A DNA stretch of 64,000 nt, from NCBI RefSeq assembly GCF_016793595.1, contig NZ_JAEULY010000004.1:868001-932000 (forward strand), read 5' to 3'. Numbering within the stretch: position 1 is the stretch's first letter; every line of letters starts with the position of its first letter. The stretch is from Phreatobacter sp. Its GTDB lineage: Bacteria; Pseudomonadota; Alphaproteobacteria; Rhizobiales; Phreatobacteraceae. The notes beneath the pieces were generated by a model, which made no database searches, was not told the DNA's origin, and saw nothing but the letters and a program-made list of their open reading frames with translations. The position numbers were made by a program, and so were the translations under genes. Of the stretch, positions 43,496 to 52,434 are shown piece after piece.

Positions 43496-44086
43496 TCAGA
43501 GGACGACGACGCGGGTGCCGACGCGAACGCGGCTGTAGAGGTCGACGACATCGTCGTTGAGCATGCGGAAACAGCCGGAGGACACCGCCTGCCCGATGGT
43601 ATGCGGCTCGTTGGAGCCGTGGATGCGATAGAGCGACGAACCCAGATACATGGCGCGGGCGCCGAGCGGGTTGTCGGGGCCGCCGGCCATGAAGCGCGGC
43701 AGGTCGGGGCGGCGCTGCAGCATCTGGACGGGCGGGCGCCAGTCCGGCCACTCGGCCTTGCGGGAAATGGTGTGGGTGCCACGCCAGTCGAAACCGGGAC
43801 GACCGACGCCGATGCCGTAGCGGATGGCCTGGCCGTTGCCCATCACGAAGTAGAGGCGGCGCTCGGCGGTGTTGACGACGACAGTGCCGGGCTCATAGGC
43901 GCCGGCGAAAGCGACGACCTCGCGCGGAATGGCGGGCCGGGCGGCCGGCTGGTGCGTCGGTTGCTGGAACGCCATCGGCTGGCGGGTGTTCGGGTCGATC
44001 ATGATGTTCTGGAAGAAGGCGTTGGCCGGAGCGGCCGAGGCGAAGGCAGCAAGCGACATTGCTGCCGCGAGAGCGAGGCGGCGCAT
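43496..44086 (-). CDS. L,D-transpeptidase (YkuD/ErfK family)
   Basis: This 196-residue periplasmic enzyme makes 3-3 peptidoglycan crosslinks or anchors proteins to peptidoglycan. The signal peptide MRRLALAAAMSLAAFASAAPANA is cut near residue 23. The YkuD domain starts around PGTVVVNTAERRLYFVMGNG and has the catalytic motif IHGSNEPHTIGQAVSSGCFRM, with His, Ser, Gly-Cys (the Cys is the nucleophile). AGGAG precedes the ATG at 44086; longer frames are unsupported. A small secreted-protein gene lies upstream on the same strand. Confidence 0.93.
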   Translation of the reverse strand: MRRLALAAAMSLAAFASAAPANAFFQNIMIDPNTRQPMAFQQPTHQPAARPAIPREVVAFAGAYEPGTVVVNTAERRLYFVMGNGQAIRYGIGVGRPGFDWRGTHTISRKAEWPDWRPPVQMLQRRPDLPRFMAGGPDNPLGARAMYLGSSLYRIHGSNEPHTIGQAVSSGCFRMLNDDVVDLYSRVRVGTRVVVL

Positions 44087-44168
44087 GATGGATCTCCTGA
44101 ATCCGGAAAGTTCTTCTTGATGCGTTTTGCGACGAGAACGGCTTGGCCGGCGGGAAGTTCCCGGCGGA

Positions 44169-44543
44169 TCAGCGCGTCGCAGCGTCGGTATTGACGGTGC
44201 GGATCTGGCGCAGATGCTGGCCGGCGGCCGACGTCTGGCAGTTCTGCGGAATGTGCGGCCAGGCATGCTGGGCGCAGGCGGAGCGTTCGGCGGCCTGCGT
44301 CCGGTCGCCCTGGATGGCGGCAACCTGCCGGGGAGCCTCGGTGCGCGCGGGGGCGGCATCCAGACGGTTCCTGAAGCCGTTGAAGGCGCCGAGCGCATGA
44401 TCGATGTCGGCGGCGGTGTGGGCCACCGTCAGCGAGGGAGCGACGTTGACCGCCGCGCGGCCGGCGGGCGCCAGAACGAGAGCGGCCGCCATGCCAAGGC
44501 CCGCGACCGCGGACAGTGCCAGAAGCTTCGACATCTTGTTCAT
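44169..44543 (-). CDS. Small secreted protein of unknown function
   Basis: This 124-residue protein has a signal peptide (KMSKLLALSAVAGLGMAAALVLA) with cleavage near GRAAV at about residue 31. Mature features are two cysteines (SACAQHAW and QNCQTS) likely to form a disulfide and an Ala/Arg-rich centre. The ATG at 44543 has GGGGGATG upstream; a second ATG three codons later is possible. I do not recognise a family. It lies 290 bases downstream (on the minus strand) of the response regulator stop, in a region with TGTTTC repeats. Confidence 0.65.
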   Translation of the reverse strand: MNKMSKLLALSAVAGLGMAAALVLAPAGRAAVNVAPSLTVAHTAADIDHALGAFNGFRNRLDAAPARTEAPRQVAAIQGDRTQAAERSACAQHAWPHIPQNCQTSAAGQHLRQIRTVNTDAATR

Positions 44544-44691
44544 TTGCGCATCCCCCAGTCATGGCCCGTGGGCCCGGTCTCTCCGATGGGTCGCGGCGAC
44601 GTCGGGGAAAGTTCACCGGTTTCTCGTCGCCCCGCATCATCGGGATGAACGAAACCTAGAGGCGCGGATTTTCGCGGGAGTGTCTTGGACG

Positions 44692-44788
44692 GAAACACCG
44701 CATTTCAATCGGAAATGCACTGTTTCAAGGCTTGCAAGGCCGTGTCGGCGGCCGATCGCGACTGTTTCGCGCAGGGCTCAATTGTTTC
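44692..44788. promoter_or_regulatory. Cluster of TGTTTC boxes and a GCATTTC/GAAATGC dyad
   Basis: TGTTTC occurs at 44721-44726, 44763-44768 and 44783-44788 and, inverted, at 44692-44697 (GAAACA). The dyad GCATTTC (44700-44706) / GAAATGC (44712-44718) has a 5-base spacer. The 20-base spacing of two of the boxes fits one face of the helix. They lie 149-245 bases upstream of the small secreted-protein gene at 44543 and next to the response-regulator gene, so they may be its binding sites. Confidence 0.4.
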
Positions 44789-44834
44789 AGGAACGGCGCG
44801 ATGACGGCGCGCGGGGCGGGCGGGATGCCGACCG

Positions 44835-45557
44835 TCAGCGCTTCTCGCCATCCGGCATGAACATGTAGCCGGCGCCGCGCACCGTCTTGATGAAGGCCGG
44901 CGTATCCGGGTCCGGCTCGATCTTCTTGCGGATGCGCGTGATGCGCACGTCGATGGCGCGGTCGAAGGCATCGGGGTCGCGCGCGCCGGCAAGATCGAGA
45001 AGCTTGTCGCGCGACAGCACGCGGCGCGGATTTTCGGCGAAAGCCTTCAGCAGATTGAACTCGGACGAGGTCAGCGCGTGCTCGTCGCCCGCATCGTCAC
45101 GCAGGACATGGGCGGTCAGATCCAGCGTCTTGGTGCCGAAGCGAACGGTCTCGCGCTGGCCGATCTGGCCGGGCGCCTGCGCAGGCGCGACGGCCCGGCG
45201 GAGCACGGAACGGATGCGCGCGAGCAGTTCGCGCAGTTCGCAGGGCTTGGCGAGATAGTCGTCGGCGCCGAGCTCCAGCCCGACGATGCGGTCTACGGGG
45301 CTCGCGGTCGCGGTCAGCATGATCACCGGCACGGGCATGCGCCGCTTCAGGTCGCGGATGACGGAGAGACCGTCCTCCTCCGGCATGTTGAGGTCGAGCA
45401 CGACCAGATCCGGCCGGTCCGACTGGATTGCCTGACGGAGCGAGGCGGCGCCGTCGCAGAGGGTCACCCGAAAGCCGTGCATCTTCAGGTAATCGCCGAC
45501 CATGTCGCGGGCGGCCGGCTCGTCGTCCACCACCATGATGTGCTGACCGGGGCTCAA
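44835..45557 (-). CDS. OmpR-family response regulator
   Basis: This 240-residue regulator is the output of the sensory operon. The receiver domain has acidic pocket VVDDEPAAR, phospho-acceptor Asp55 in LVVLDLNMP and the KP in YLAKPCEL. A winged-helix Trans_reg_C domain follows, with LTSSEFNLLKAFAENPRRVLSRDKLLDLA and the FIKTVRGAGYMF end. The start is TTG at 45557, overlapping the kinase stop (TTGA) with AGGAG 7 bases upstream; an ATG seven codons later (45536) is the alternative. Confidence 0.9.
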   Translation of the reverse strand: MSPGQHIMVVDDEPAARDMVGDYLKMHGFRVTLCDGAASLRQAIQSDRPDLVVLDLNMPEEDGLSVIRDLKRRMPVPVIMLTATASPVDRIVGLELGADDYLAKPCELRELLARIRSVLRRAVAPAQAPGQIGQRETVRFGTKTLDLTAHVLRDDAGDEHALTSSEFNLLKAFAENPRRVLSRDKLLDLAGARDPDAFDRAIDVRITRIRKKIEPDPDTPAFIKTVRGAGYMFMPDGEKR

Positions 45558-47347
45558 GACGGCACTCCTGCAACGCTCGGCGGCAGCGTGATGGCGAAGA
45601 CCGAGCCCCTGCCCGGCCCGTCGCTGCTCGCCGTGATGCGGCCGCCGTGAAGCTCGATGATGCGGCGGCAGATGAACAGGCCGAGGCCGGTGGAGCTCTC
45701 CCCGCCGGTCGGCTTCGCGGACAGGCGCTGGAAGCGGCCGAACAGGCGCTGCTGGTCCTCGGGCGAGAGACCGGGCCCCGAATCCGCGACGGCGACCCGA
45801 TGACCCGCCTCGGAGGAGGTCAGCGAGACGTGGATGCGCCCGCCGGCCGGCGAATATTTGATCGCGTTGGAGACGAGATTGTCGATCGCTTCGCGCAGGC
45901 GGTCCGGGTCTGCCCGGCCGGGCATGCTGTCCGGCCCTGAGAAGACCAGCATCTGGCGCTTGCGTTCGGCGAGCGGCGCGTTGGCGTCGATGACCGCGGC
46001 GACGATGGCGACGGCGTCGATGTCGGCGGGGCGCAGCACGATGTCCTCGGCGTCGAGCATGGCGTCGTTGATCAGCTCGTCCACCATCGAGGTCATCCGC
46101 GCGACCGAGGAGCGGATCTGCTCGATCTGCGTCAGGGCGCGCGGGATGTTCGGCGGATCGAGGCCGAGCAGCTCGCCCATCATCTCGGAGCGGCCGAGGA
46201 TGACGCCGAGCGGGTTCTTCAGGTCGTGGGCCACCGTGCCCAGCACCTCGGCCTTGTGGTCGTTGGTGCGCTTCAGCCGCGCCCATTGCATCGTCAGCCG
46301 CTCGTTGGCGACGGTGAGCTGGCGTGTGCGCTCGGCGACGCGCTGCTCCAGCGTCTCGTTGGCGGCCTGCAGCTGCTCGTAGAGGATGATGTTGTCGAAG
46401 GCAGTGGAGAGGCGCCCGCAGAACACCGCGACCAGCGTGCGGTCGGTGTCGCTCAGCGGCTTGTCGGACTGGAGCGCCACAACGATCTCGCGGCCGCTTG
46501 CCGTCTCGATATAGAGCACGGTCTGATGGCCGTCGAAGGCGTGCCGGCGGCGCTCGAAGGCCGAGCGGACGAGCCCGGCCATGGCGGCGTCGAGGCCCGC
46601 CTCGCCCACCTCCGCAACGGTGGAATAGACGCCGGAGCCGGCGAGGATCGCGAAGCCGTCGCGGCGGTCGTCGCGCAGCACGAGAATGCCTTCGCACTGG
46701 GCCTGAACGAGCCCGGCGATCTGCGTCAGCACGCCGGCGGCGAGCTTCCGCATGCTCTTCAGGTCGAACAGTTCGGAGGCGGCATCAACGATCAGCTCAA
46801 GCCCGCGCCGCGTCTCGACGAGACGCATGAGCTGCTGGTAGCTGCGGATCGCCGCGGTCAGCGCGGTGAACAGCTTGTCGGCGGTGAGCTCGGTCTTGGC
46901 CTTGTAGTCGTTAATGTCGTAGTCGACGATCACCTGCCGCTCGGGCGCCTGGCCCGGCTGTCCCGTCCGCAGGATGATGCGGACCGTGTCGTTCTTCAGC
47001 ACGTTGCGGATGTACTGGACGAGTTCGAGCCCGGCGCCGTCGCTCTCCATGACCACGTCGAGCAGGACGACGGCCATGTCGGGATGGGCGGCCAGCAGGT
47101 TGCGCCCCTCCATCGCCGAATAGGCCGACAGGAGTTCCAGCCGCGAGCCGCCGAGGACATAGTCGGACAGCGCGTAACGGGTGCCGGAATGGACCGCCGC
47201 GTCGTCGTCGATGATGGCGACCTTCCAGCGGTGCTGGTCCTCCGGCAACGCCGGGGCTTCGTCCTCCAGCACCTGAATCAGGTCGTCGTCGCGGTCTTGA
47301 TCCTGCATCGGCCCTCTGAGCGGCTCGTTCGCGGGTTCGGACATCAT
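45554..47347 (-). CDS. Hybrid sensor protein: receiver-like domain, DUF3369, histidine kinase
   Basis: This 597-residue soluble protein has an N-terminal receiver domain (VAIIDDDAAVHS, acceptor Asp97 in VVLLDVVME), a DUF3369 GAF-like sensor region (about 175-345) with an amphipathic coiled linker, then HisKA (His374 in TVAHDLKNPLG) and HATPase_c (DNLVSNAIKYS, ADSGPGLSP, TGLGLFICRR). With no membrane segment, it likely receives phosphate from the upstream membrane kinase and passes it to the response regulator. It overlaps its neighbours by 4 bases at both ends. Confidence 0.9.
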   Translation of the reverse strand: MMSEPANEPLRGPMQDQDRDDDLIQVLEDEAPALPEDQHRWKVAIIDDDAAVHSGTRYALSDYVLGGSRLELLSAYSAMEGRNLLAAHPDMAVVLLDVVMESDGAGLELVQYIRNVLKNDTVRIILRTGQPGQAPERQVIVDYDINDYKAKTELTADKLFTALTAAIRSYQQLMRLVETRRGLELIVDAASELFDLKSMRKLAAGVLTQIAGLVQAQCEGILVLRDDRRDGFAILAGSGVYSTVAEVGEAGLDAAMAGLVRSAFERRRHAFDGHQTVLYIETASGREIVVALQSDKPLSDTDRTLVAVFCGRLSTAFDNIILYEQLQAANETLEQRVAERTRQLTVANERLTMQWARLKRTNDHKAEVLGTVAHDLKNPLGVILGRSEMMGELLGLDPPNIPRALTQIEQIRSSVARMTSMVDELINDAMLDAEDIVLRPADIDAVAIVAAVIDANAPLAERKRQMLVFSGPDSMPGRADPDRLREAIDNLVSNAIKYSPAGGRIHVSLTSSEAGHRVAVADSGPGLSPEDQQRLFGRFQRLSAKPTGGESSTGLGLFICRRIIELHGGRITASSDGPGRGSVFAITLPPSVAGVPS

Positions 47348-49383
47348 GCGGCTTCCGTTCGCTCCGCGGGGTCCTGCGGCGCCGTCAGCGGCAGGACCAT
47401 GCGGAACGTCGACCCGGTTCCGGGCGTCGATGACAGGGCAATACGCCCGCCGAGCCGGCGAGTCACGATGTTGAAGACAATGTTGAGGCCGAGGCCCGTG
47501 CCGCCTTCGCCACGGCGGGTGGTGAAGAACGGGTCGAAAGCCTGCCGCTGGACCTCGGGCGTCATGCCGATGCCGTCGTCCTGGAAGACCACGACCACGG
47601 TGTCGCCGTCCTGCGCGGCCTCGATGCGGAACTCGCCCCTGCGGCCCTCCGGAAAGGCATGGGTGAGCGCGTTGATGAACAGATTGGTGACGACCTGCCC
47701 ATAGGGGCCGGGATAGGAATCGAGCACGATGCCGGCCGGCACCGAGACGGTCAGCGAGACCGGCGCCCGGCGCAGCGTCGGACGAAGGCTCTGGACGATC
47801 TGATCGGTCGCCTCGGCCAGATCGAACGAGCGCCGCTCGGCATGGCTGCGGTCCACCGCGACCTGCTTGAAGGCCTGGATCATCTCGCCGGCGCGCTGGA
47901 GGTTCAGCGACAGCTGGTTCGCGGCCTCGCGGCTGCCCTGGACGAACTCGGTGAGTCTGGAGCGGCGCAGCTCGCCGCGCTCGACATCGCCGGCAAAGTC
48001 GTCGATCCGGCGCGACAGCGTGGAGGCGACGGTGAGGCTGATGCCGATGGGGTTGTTGACCTCGTGGGCGACGCCCGCGACCAGTCCGCCGAGCGCCGCG
48101 AGCTTCTCGGCCTCGACGAGGCTCTGCTGGGTCTCGCGCAGGTCGGTCAGCGCCTGCTCGGCACGGTTCTTGGCGGCGACGAGGTCCTGTTCGGCCCGCT
48201 GCTTCTCGATGGCGTTCTGGCGGAACACTTCGACGGCGCGGGCCATGCGGCCGATATCGTCGGTCGCCGAGAGACCGGAGGGCGGCCGGGCGAGGTCGCC
48301 GCGAACGATGGCCGTCATCGACCCCGCGAGGTCGTCGAGCGGAATGCGGATGGATCGGGCGATCAGCGTCCAGATCACCGCGACGAAGGCGAGGAAGATG
48401 CCGGCGACGCCGACGGCCTGAACGAAGACGATGCGCAATGTCTGGTCGAGGCGCTGCTGGGCCGCGTCCTCCTGCCCGCGCACGCGCTCGGCGACCTCCT
48501 GGATGACGGTCGCCATGACGGCCTGGTTGCCGTCGATCTCGACCTGTAGCAGCCGGTTCTGCATGCCCAGCACCTGCACCATGCGGCTGAAGCCGGCGCG
48601 GAGCGATATGGTCCGCTCCGCCAGCGCCTTGAGCGCGGCGCGCTGGAATTCGGTCTCGGCGAGATCGACCATGACCGGCGCGGTGGTCTGGATCACCTCG
48701 ATGGAGCGGGCCGCCTCGCGTTGCGCCTGCACCGACTGGGTGAGGTAATAGTCGTTGATCGCGACGAGGAAGACCGAGAAGGCCTCGCGCGACTTGCCCA
48801 GCGAGGGCGCCACCAGCGCCGAGCGGTCGGCCATGGCGGTCTCGACCACCGAATAGAGCTGCGACAGTTCGCTGGCGGGCTTCCTGATCTCGTTCTCATA
48901 GATCGACGAGATGGTCTCGCGCACCGAGCGCAACTCGTCGAAGCCGAGCATGAAGCGCTCGGTGACGCTGGTGACCGAGCGCGCCGGATTCTGGAGAGCG
49001 AGATCGATCTCCTTCTCCAGCGCCAGCTTGGCGAGCAGCGCCTTGCGCCGCTGTTCGATCTCGCCGAGCACGGCCTCGTTGGGCAGGGCGAAATAGCGAT
49101 GGATCAGCGTCTGCAGCCGGCCGGCATCGTTCTCGATGGAGGCCAGCAGCCGATCGACCCGCCGCGCTTCCTGGAGGTCGCTCCAGGCGATGCGGATGGC
49201 CCGCGCGCCGGAGCCGATCAGCAGCATCAGCAGGGCGATGAAGGCGAGGTTCAGGATGACGACGGTGGCGATGCGCCAGCGCACCGGGATGCGGCGCAGC
49301 ATCTCGGAGGCCGCGTCGAGCCGGCCGCGCAGCGACCGGACGGCCGGGCGCTCGGCTTCGCGCTTCGCCAGCGTCGCATCCAT
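47344..49383 (-). CDS. Membrane sensor histidine kinase with large periplasmic domain
   Basis: This 679-residue kinase has transmembrane segments at about 38-59 and 318-341 that bound a 258-residue helical periplasmic domain, then HAMP (about 341-393), a coiled linker, HisKA with His440 in AGVAHEVNNPIGI, and HATPase_c (TNLFINALTHAF, FQDDGIGMTP, GGTGLGLNIVF). The periplasmic part resembles the long helical TorS/DctB-like sensors that read a receptor protein. Its ATG overlaps the stop of the receptor gene just upstream, consistent with receptor-kinase pairing. Confidence 0.92.
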   Translation of the reverse strand: MDATLAKREAERPAVRSLRGRLDAASEMLRRIPVRWRIATVVILNLAFIALLMLLIGSGARAIRIAWSDLQEARRVDRLLASIENDAGRLQTLIHRYFALPNEAVLGEIEQRRKALLAKLALEKEIDLALQNPARSVTSVTERFMLGFDELRSVRETISSIYENEIRKPASELSQLYSVVETAMADRSALVAPSLGKSREAFSVFLVAINDYYLTQSVQAQREAARSIEVIQTTAPVMVDLAETEFQRAALKALAERTISLRAGFSRMVQVLGMQNRLLQVEIDGNQAVMATVIQEVAERVRGQEDAAQQRLDQTLRIVFVQAVGVAGIFLAFVAVIWTLIARSIRIPLDDLAGSMTAIVRGDLARPPSGLSATDDIGRMARAVEVFRQNAIEKQRAEQDLVAAKNRAEQALTDLRETQQSLVEAEKLAALGGLVAGVAHEVNNPIGISLTVASTLSRRIDDFAGDVERGELRRSRLTEFVQGSREAANQLSLNLQRAGEMIQAFKQVAVDRSHAERRSFDLAEATDQIVQSLRPTLRRAPVSLTVSVPAGIVLDSYPGPYGQVVTNLFINALTHAFPEGRRGEFRIEAAQDGDTVVVVFQDDGIGMTPEVQRQAFDPFFTTRRGEGGTGLGLNIVFNIVTRRLGGRIALSSTPGTGSTFRMVLPLTAPQDPAERTEAA

Positions 49384-50375
49384 CAGCGGGCCTGACGGAT
49401 GCGCTCGACGAGAGCGGCGAGATGAGGCTCGCCGGCAAAGCGGGCGAACAGCGGCTGGACGGCCGCCTCGAAGGGCGCGCGGTCGGCCAGCGCAACGACG
49501 GTGACACCGGAGCGTTCGGCATCGGTGCGCGAGCGCGCCTCAAGCTCCTGCCACTGCTTGCGCATCCAGGCGGCGGATTCCCGGGCGGCGGCGCGGAAGG
49601 TAGCCCTGTCGTCGTCGGTGAGACTCTCCCAGGCGCGCTTCGACATGACCAGGACTTCCGGGCTCATCGTGTGCTCGGTCAGCGTCAGGTGGCGCGCCGC
49701 TCGGAAATGGTCGGTGGTCACATAGGACGGCCAATTGTTCTCCGCCCCGTGGATCAGGCCGGTCGACAGTCCGATGCCGACCTGGCCGTAGGGCAGCGCC
49801 ACCGGCTCCGCGCCGAGCGCGCGCATCATTTCCACCATCAGATCGGACTGCTGAACGCGGATGCGCAGGCCTTTCAGATCGGCGGGCGTCCGCACGGGAC
49901 GGACGGTGTTGTAGATGGAGCGCGCGCCGGAATCGTAGAAGGCGAGGCCGATCAGGCCGTGGCGCTCGAAGCTCGCTAGAATGTCCTCGCCGACGGGCCC
50001 GTCGAGTACCCTGTGCAGATGCTCCACCGAGCGGAACAGGAAGGGCAGAGCGAGGATATTCGCCTCGGGAACGAAGCTCGCCAGCGGCGCGACATTCGTG
50101 CGGTTGATGTCGATGGCGCCAATCCGGGTCTGCTCGATCGTGTCCTTCTCCTCGCCGAGCTGGCGTGAATGGAAGATGCGCAGGCTGTGACGGCCACCGG
50201 TGCGCTCGCGCACCAGCCGGCCCATCAGTTCGAGCGCCTGGACGGTCGGGTAGTCGCCGGCCTGGGTATCGGTGACACGGAACTCGCGCGCAACCGCCGG
50301 GACGGCGGTCATCAGCAATCCCGCTAGAACCGCCAGCGCCTGGCCGAGCCGCCGGCTACTGATCAGAAAGGCCAT
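49383..50375 (-). CDS. DctP/TRAP-type periplasmic receptor used as a sensory input
   Basis: This 330-residue receptor of the DctP family has a signal peptide (RLGQALAVLAGLLMTAVPAVA, cut near residue 29) and the arginine ligand motif in DLKGLRIRVQQSDLMVEMMRALG. No DctQ/DctM membrane genes are nearby: instead it is the first gene of an operon with two histidine kinases and a response regulator, so it probably presents a bound organic acid to the kinase (as TorT does for TorS). The ATG at 50375 is preferred over an in-frame start 16 codons upstream. Confidence 0.9.
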   Translation of the reverse strand: MAFLISSRRLGQALAVLAGLLMTAVPAVAREFRVTDTQAGDYPTVQALELMGRLVRERTGGRHSLRIFHSRQLGEEKDTIEQTRIGAIDINRTNVAPLASFVPEANILALPFLFRSVEHLHRVLDGPVGEDILASFERHGLIGLAFYDSGARSIYNTVRPVRTPADLKGLRIRVQQSDLMVEMMRALGAEPVALPYGQVGIGLSTGLIHGAENNWPSYVTTDHFRAARHLTLTEHTMSPEVLVMSKRAWESLTDDDRATFRAAARESAAWMRKQWQELEARSRTDAERSGVTVVALADRAPFEAAVQPLFARFAGEPHLAALVERIRQAR

Positions 50376-50677
50376 GGTTTCCCGCCTTCGACGGTGGCAT
50401 GCGAACCGACACGAGAAACCCACATTGCCACAGGAATCGGGTCCTTCGCCATGGGCAAGGACGGCCGGGCACCGATGCCTCGTTGCCAGCCGCCCCCGGG
50501 GATCGGGCGCGCACCCGAGAATGGTATTGTTTCACTCCTGTGTCGCGCGGGCGGCGGTGCTGCTGCCGATGGCCGCGGCCACGACATTCGCCGGAAACGC
50601 CGCGCCACGATGGTCCCGCCGACGGGTGGTCGCTGGCGGAAGCGGCCGCTCCCTATCGTCGTGCTGGAGTGCGCCGC
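50376..50677. promoter_or_regulatory. 302-base divergent region between the sensory operon and a small secreted-protein gene
   Basis: No gene is convincing here; the open frames are GC-driven. It must hold the promoter of the receptor-kinase operon (minus strand) and of the small secreted gene (plus strand). I see no strong dyad or terminator in it. Confidence 0.4.
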
Positions 50678-50983
50678 ATGAAATCGTCCCTGACCCTTGC
50701 GCTCGGCGCCGGCCTTGCCGTCGCCCTCGCAGGGATCGCGATGGCTCAGGAACCGATCGGCATTCCCGAATGCGACCGCTTCATCACCAGCTATGAGACC
50801 TGTGTGACCACCAAGGTCCCGGCGACCTATCGCGGCACCTTCGCCCAGCAGGTCGGCCAGTTGCGCACGACGTGGCGCGCTCTGGCGCAGGACCCGCAGA
50901 CCCGCGACCAGCTCGAACAGATCTGCCGCACGCAGGGCGAGCAGATGCGCCGCGGCCTCGAACCTTTCGGCTGCCAGTTCTGA
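50678..50983 (+). CDS. Small secreted cysteine-containing protein
   Basis: This 101-residue protein has a signal peptide (SSLTLALGAGLAVALAGIAMA, cleaved near residue 22). The mature part begins QEPIGIPECDRFITSYETCVTTKVP, continues WRALAQDPQTRDQLEQICRTQ and ends GCQF; four cysteines could form two disulfides. Proteins of this IPxCDxFxxxYExC type are common in Bradyrhizobium and relatives without known role. The ATG at 50678 is chosen because the signal peptide starts there. It ends 6 bases from the AraC gene, which is convergent. Confidence 0.75.
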   Translation: MKSSLTLALGAGLAVALAGIAMAQEPIGIPECDRFITSYETCVTTKVPATYRGTFAQQVGQLRTTWRALAQDPQTRDQLEQICRTQGEQMRRGLEPFGCQF

Positions 50984-50989
50984 CGCCCC

Positions 50990-51847
50990 TCAGGCCGCGC
51001 GCCTGACCGCCCGCCATTGCCCCGGCGAGACGCCGTAGGCCTGCTTGAACTGGCGGGTCATGTGGCTCTGATCGGCAAAGCCGCAGGCGGCCGCCGCGTC
51101 CGCCAGCGCGTCGCCCGCCAGCAGGGCCGCGCGAACCCGATCGAGCCGGCGCATGGTCAGGTAGCGATAGGGGCTGGTGCCGAGCTGGGCGCGGAAATGC
51201 CGCGCCAGTTGCCAGCGGTTCATGCCGGTGGCGCGCTCCAGCTCCTCGGCTTCCACCACCCGGCCGCAATGGGCGTCGAGAAGGTCGCGGGCGATGTCGA
51301 CGGCGCGCGCGGCGACCACGCCAGCGGAACCGCGCGGCACGCCCGCCAGCGCGGCCATGGCCTCCGCCAGCGCCTGCACCGCCTGGTCGGTCTCCAGCGG
51401 CTCCATCGCCCGATCGGCGGCGGCGAGCGCGCCTGCCGCGGCCACCACCATGCGCGGATCGCCCGTTACCGGCGTCGGGACGAAGGGCAGGCTGCGGACC
51501 ACGCCGCCCAGCGCCTCGCGGATCAGGCGCGGCTCGACATAGATCATCCGGTAGGTGAAGCCGGTTTCGATGCCGGAACGGCCATCGTGGACCTCGTCGG
51601 GATGGAGCACGATCGCCTGCCCCGCGAGGCTGTCGCGGGACGCGCCGCGATAGGAGAAGCACTGGACGCCCGACAGCGTCAGCCCGACGGCATAGGTGTC
51701 GTGGCGGTGCGGATCGAAGGCATGTCCGGTGAAGAAGGCCTCGATCCGTTCGAGACCGGGCCCGGCCGGCAGCACGCGCACCGCGTCGCGCGGCCCGCAC
51801 GATCGTTCAAGACCCTCTCCCGCCAGACCTGCCAGCCTGTCGCCCAT
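50990..51847 (-). CDS. AraC-family transcriptional regulator
   Basis: This 285-residue regulator has an N-terminal cupin-like ligand domain (HRHDTYAVGLTLSGVQCFSYRG, HPDEVHDG) and a C-terminal AraC double helix-turn-helix (MNRWQLARHFRAQLGTSPYRYLTMRRLDRVRAALLAG then FADQSHMTRQFKQAYGVSPGQW). It starts back-to-back with the DUF2000 gene: the two ATGs overlap within CATG at 51845-51848, which leaves no promoter unless one start is further in. An internal GTG near 51781 is an alternative start. Confidence 0.85.
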   Translation of the reverse strand: MGDRLAGLAGEGLERSCGPRDAVRVLPAGPGLERIEAFFTGHAFDPHRHDTYAVGLTLSGVQCFSYRGASRDSLAGQAIVLHPDEVHDGRSGIETGFTYRMIYVEPRLIREALGGVVRSLPFVPTPVTGDPRMVVAAAGALAAADRAMEPLETDQAVQALAEAMAALAGVPRGSAGVVAARAVDIARDLLDAHCGRVVEAEELERATGMNRWQLARHFRAQLGTSPYRYLTMRRLDRVRAALLAGDALADAAAACGFADQSHMTRQFKQAYGVSPGQWRAVRRAA

Positions 51848-52313
51848 GACGATAGCTGATCCCTCGATAGCCGATCCCTCGATAGCCGCCGCAGAAGCGC
51901 CCATCCGCTTCGATACCAAGTTCGTGGTCGTCGTGCGAGACGACCTCGCCGTCTGGCAGAAGCTCAACGTCGCCTCGTTCCTCGCGGGCGGCGTGACCGG
52001 CGCGGAGCCACAACTCCTCGGCGAGCCCTACCGCGACGCTTCCGACAAGGTCTATGGCAGGCTCGTCCGCCAGCCGATCCTCGTCATGACCGGCAGCGGC
52101 GCCGAGATCGCGACCGCGGTGCGCCGTGCCAAGGAGCGGGGTCTGCTACCCTCCATCTACACTCACGCGCTGTTCGCGACCGGCCACGACGCGGCCAACC
52201 GCGCTGCGGTAGCGGCAGTGACGACCGAGGCGCTCGATTTCGTCGGCATGGCCGTGCACGGCGACCGCAGGGATATCGACAAGGTCACGAAGGGGCTGAG
52301 CCTGCACCCCTGA
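51846..52313 (+). CDS. DUF2000 family protein
   Basis: This 155-residue protein matches DUF2000: FDTKFVVVVRDDLAVWQKLNVASFLAGG, then PILVMTG and IYTHALFATGHDAANRAAVAA. The N-terminal tail MTIADPSIADPSIAAAEAP is built by a 15-base tandem repeat (GATCCCTCGATAGCC twice) and is probably variable or mis-annotated. DUF2000 genes are often next to regulators, as here with divergent AraC; the family is functionally unassigned. Confidence 0.82.
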   Translation: MTIADPSIADPSIAAAEAPIRFDTKFVVVVRDDLAVWQKLNVASFLAGGVTGAEPQLLGEPYRDASDKVYGRLVRQPILVMTGSGAEIATAVRRAKERGLLPSIYTHALFATGHDAANRAAVAAVTTEALDFVGMAVHGDRRDIDKVTKGLSLHP

Positions 52314-52434
52314 GCGCGGCACGGTTGCATTGTCGTGAGAGGCGAGAGCCGGACGGGACCCCATATGGGAACGGACCAGGCCGGCGCTGCGCTCGCCTTT
52401 CATGTTCGCCGCAGCCCGCCATCAGGAGCAGCCC

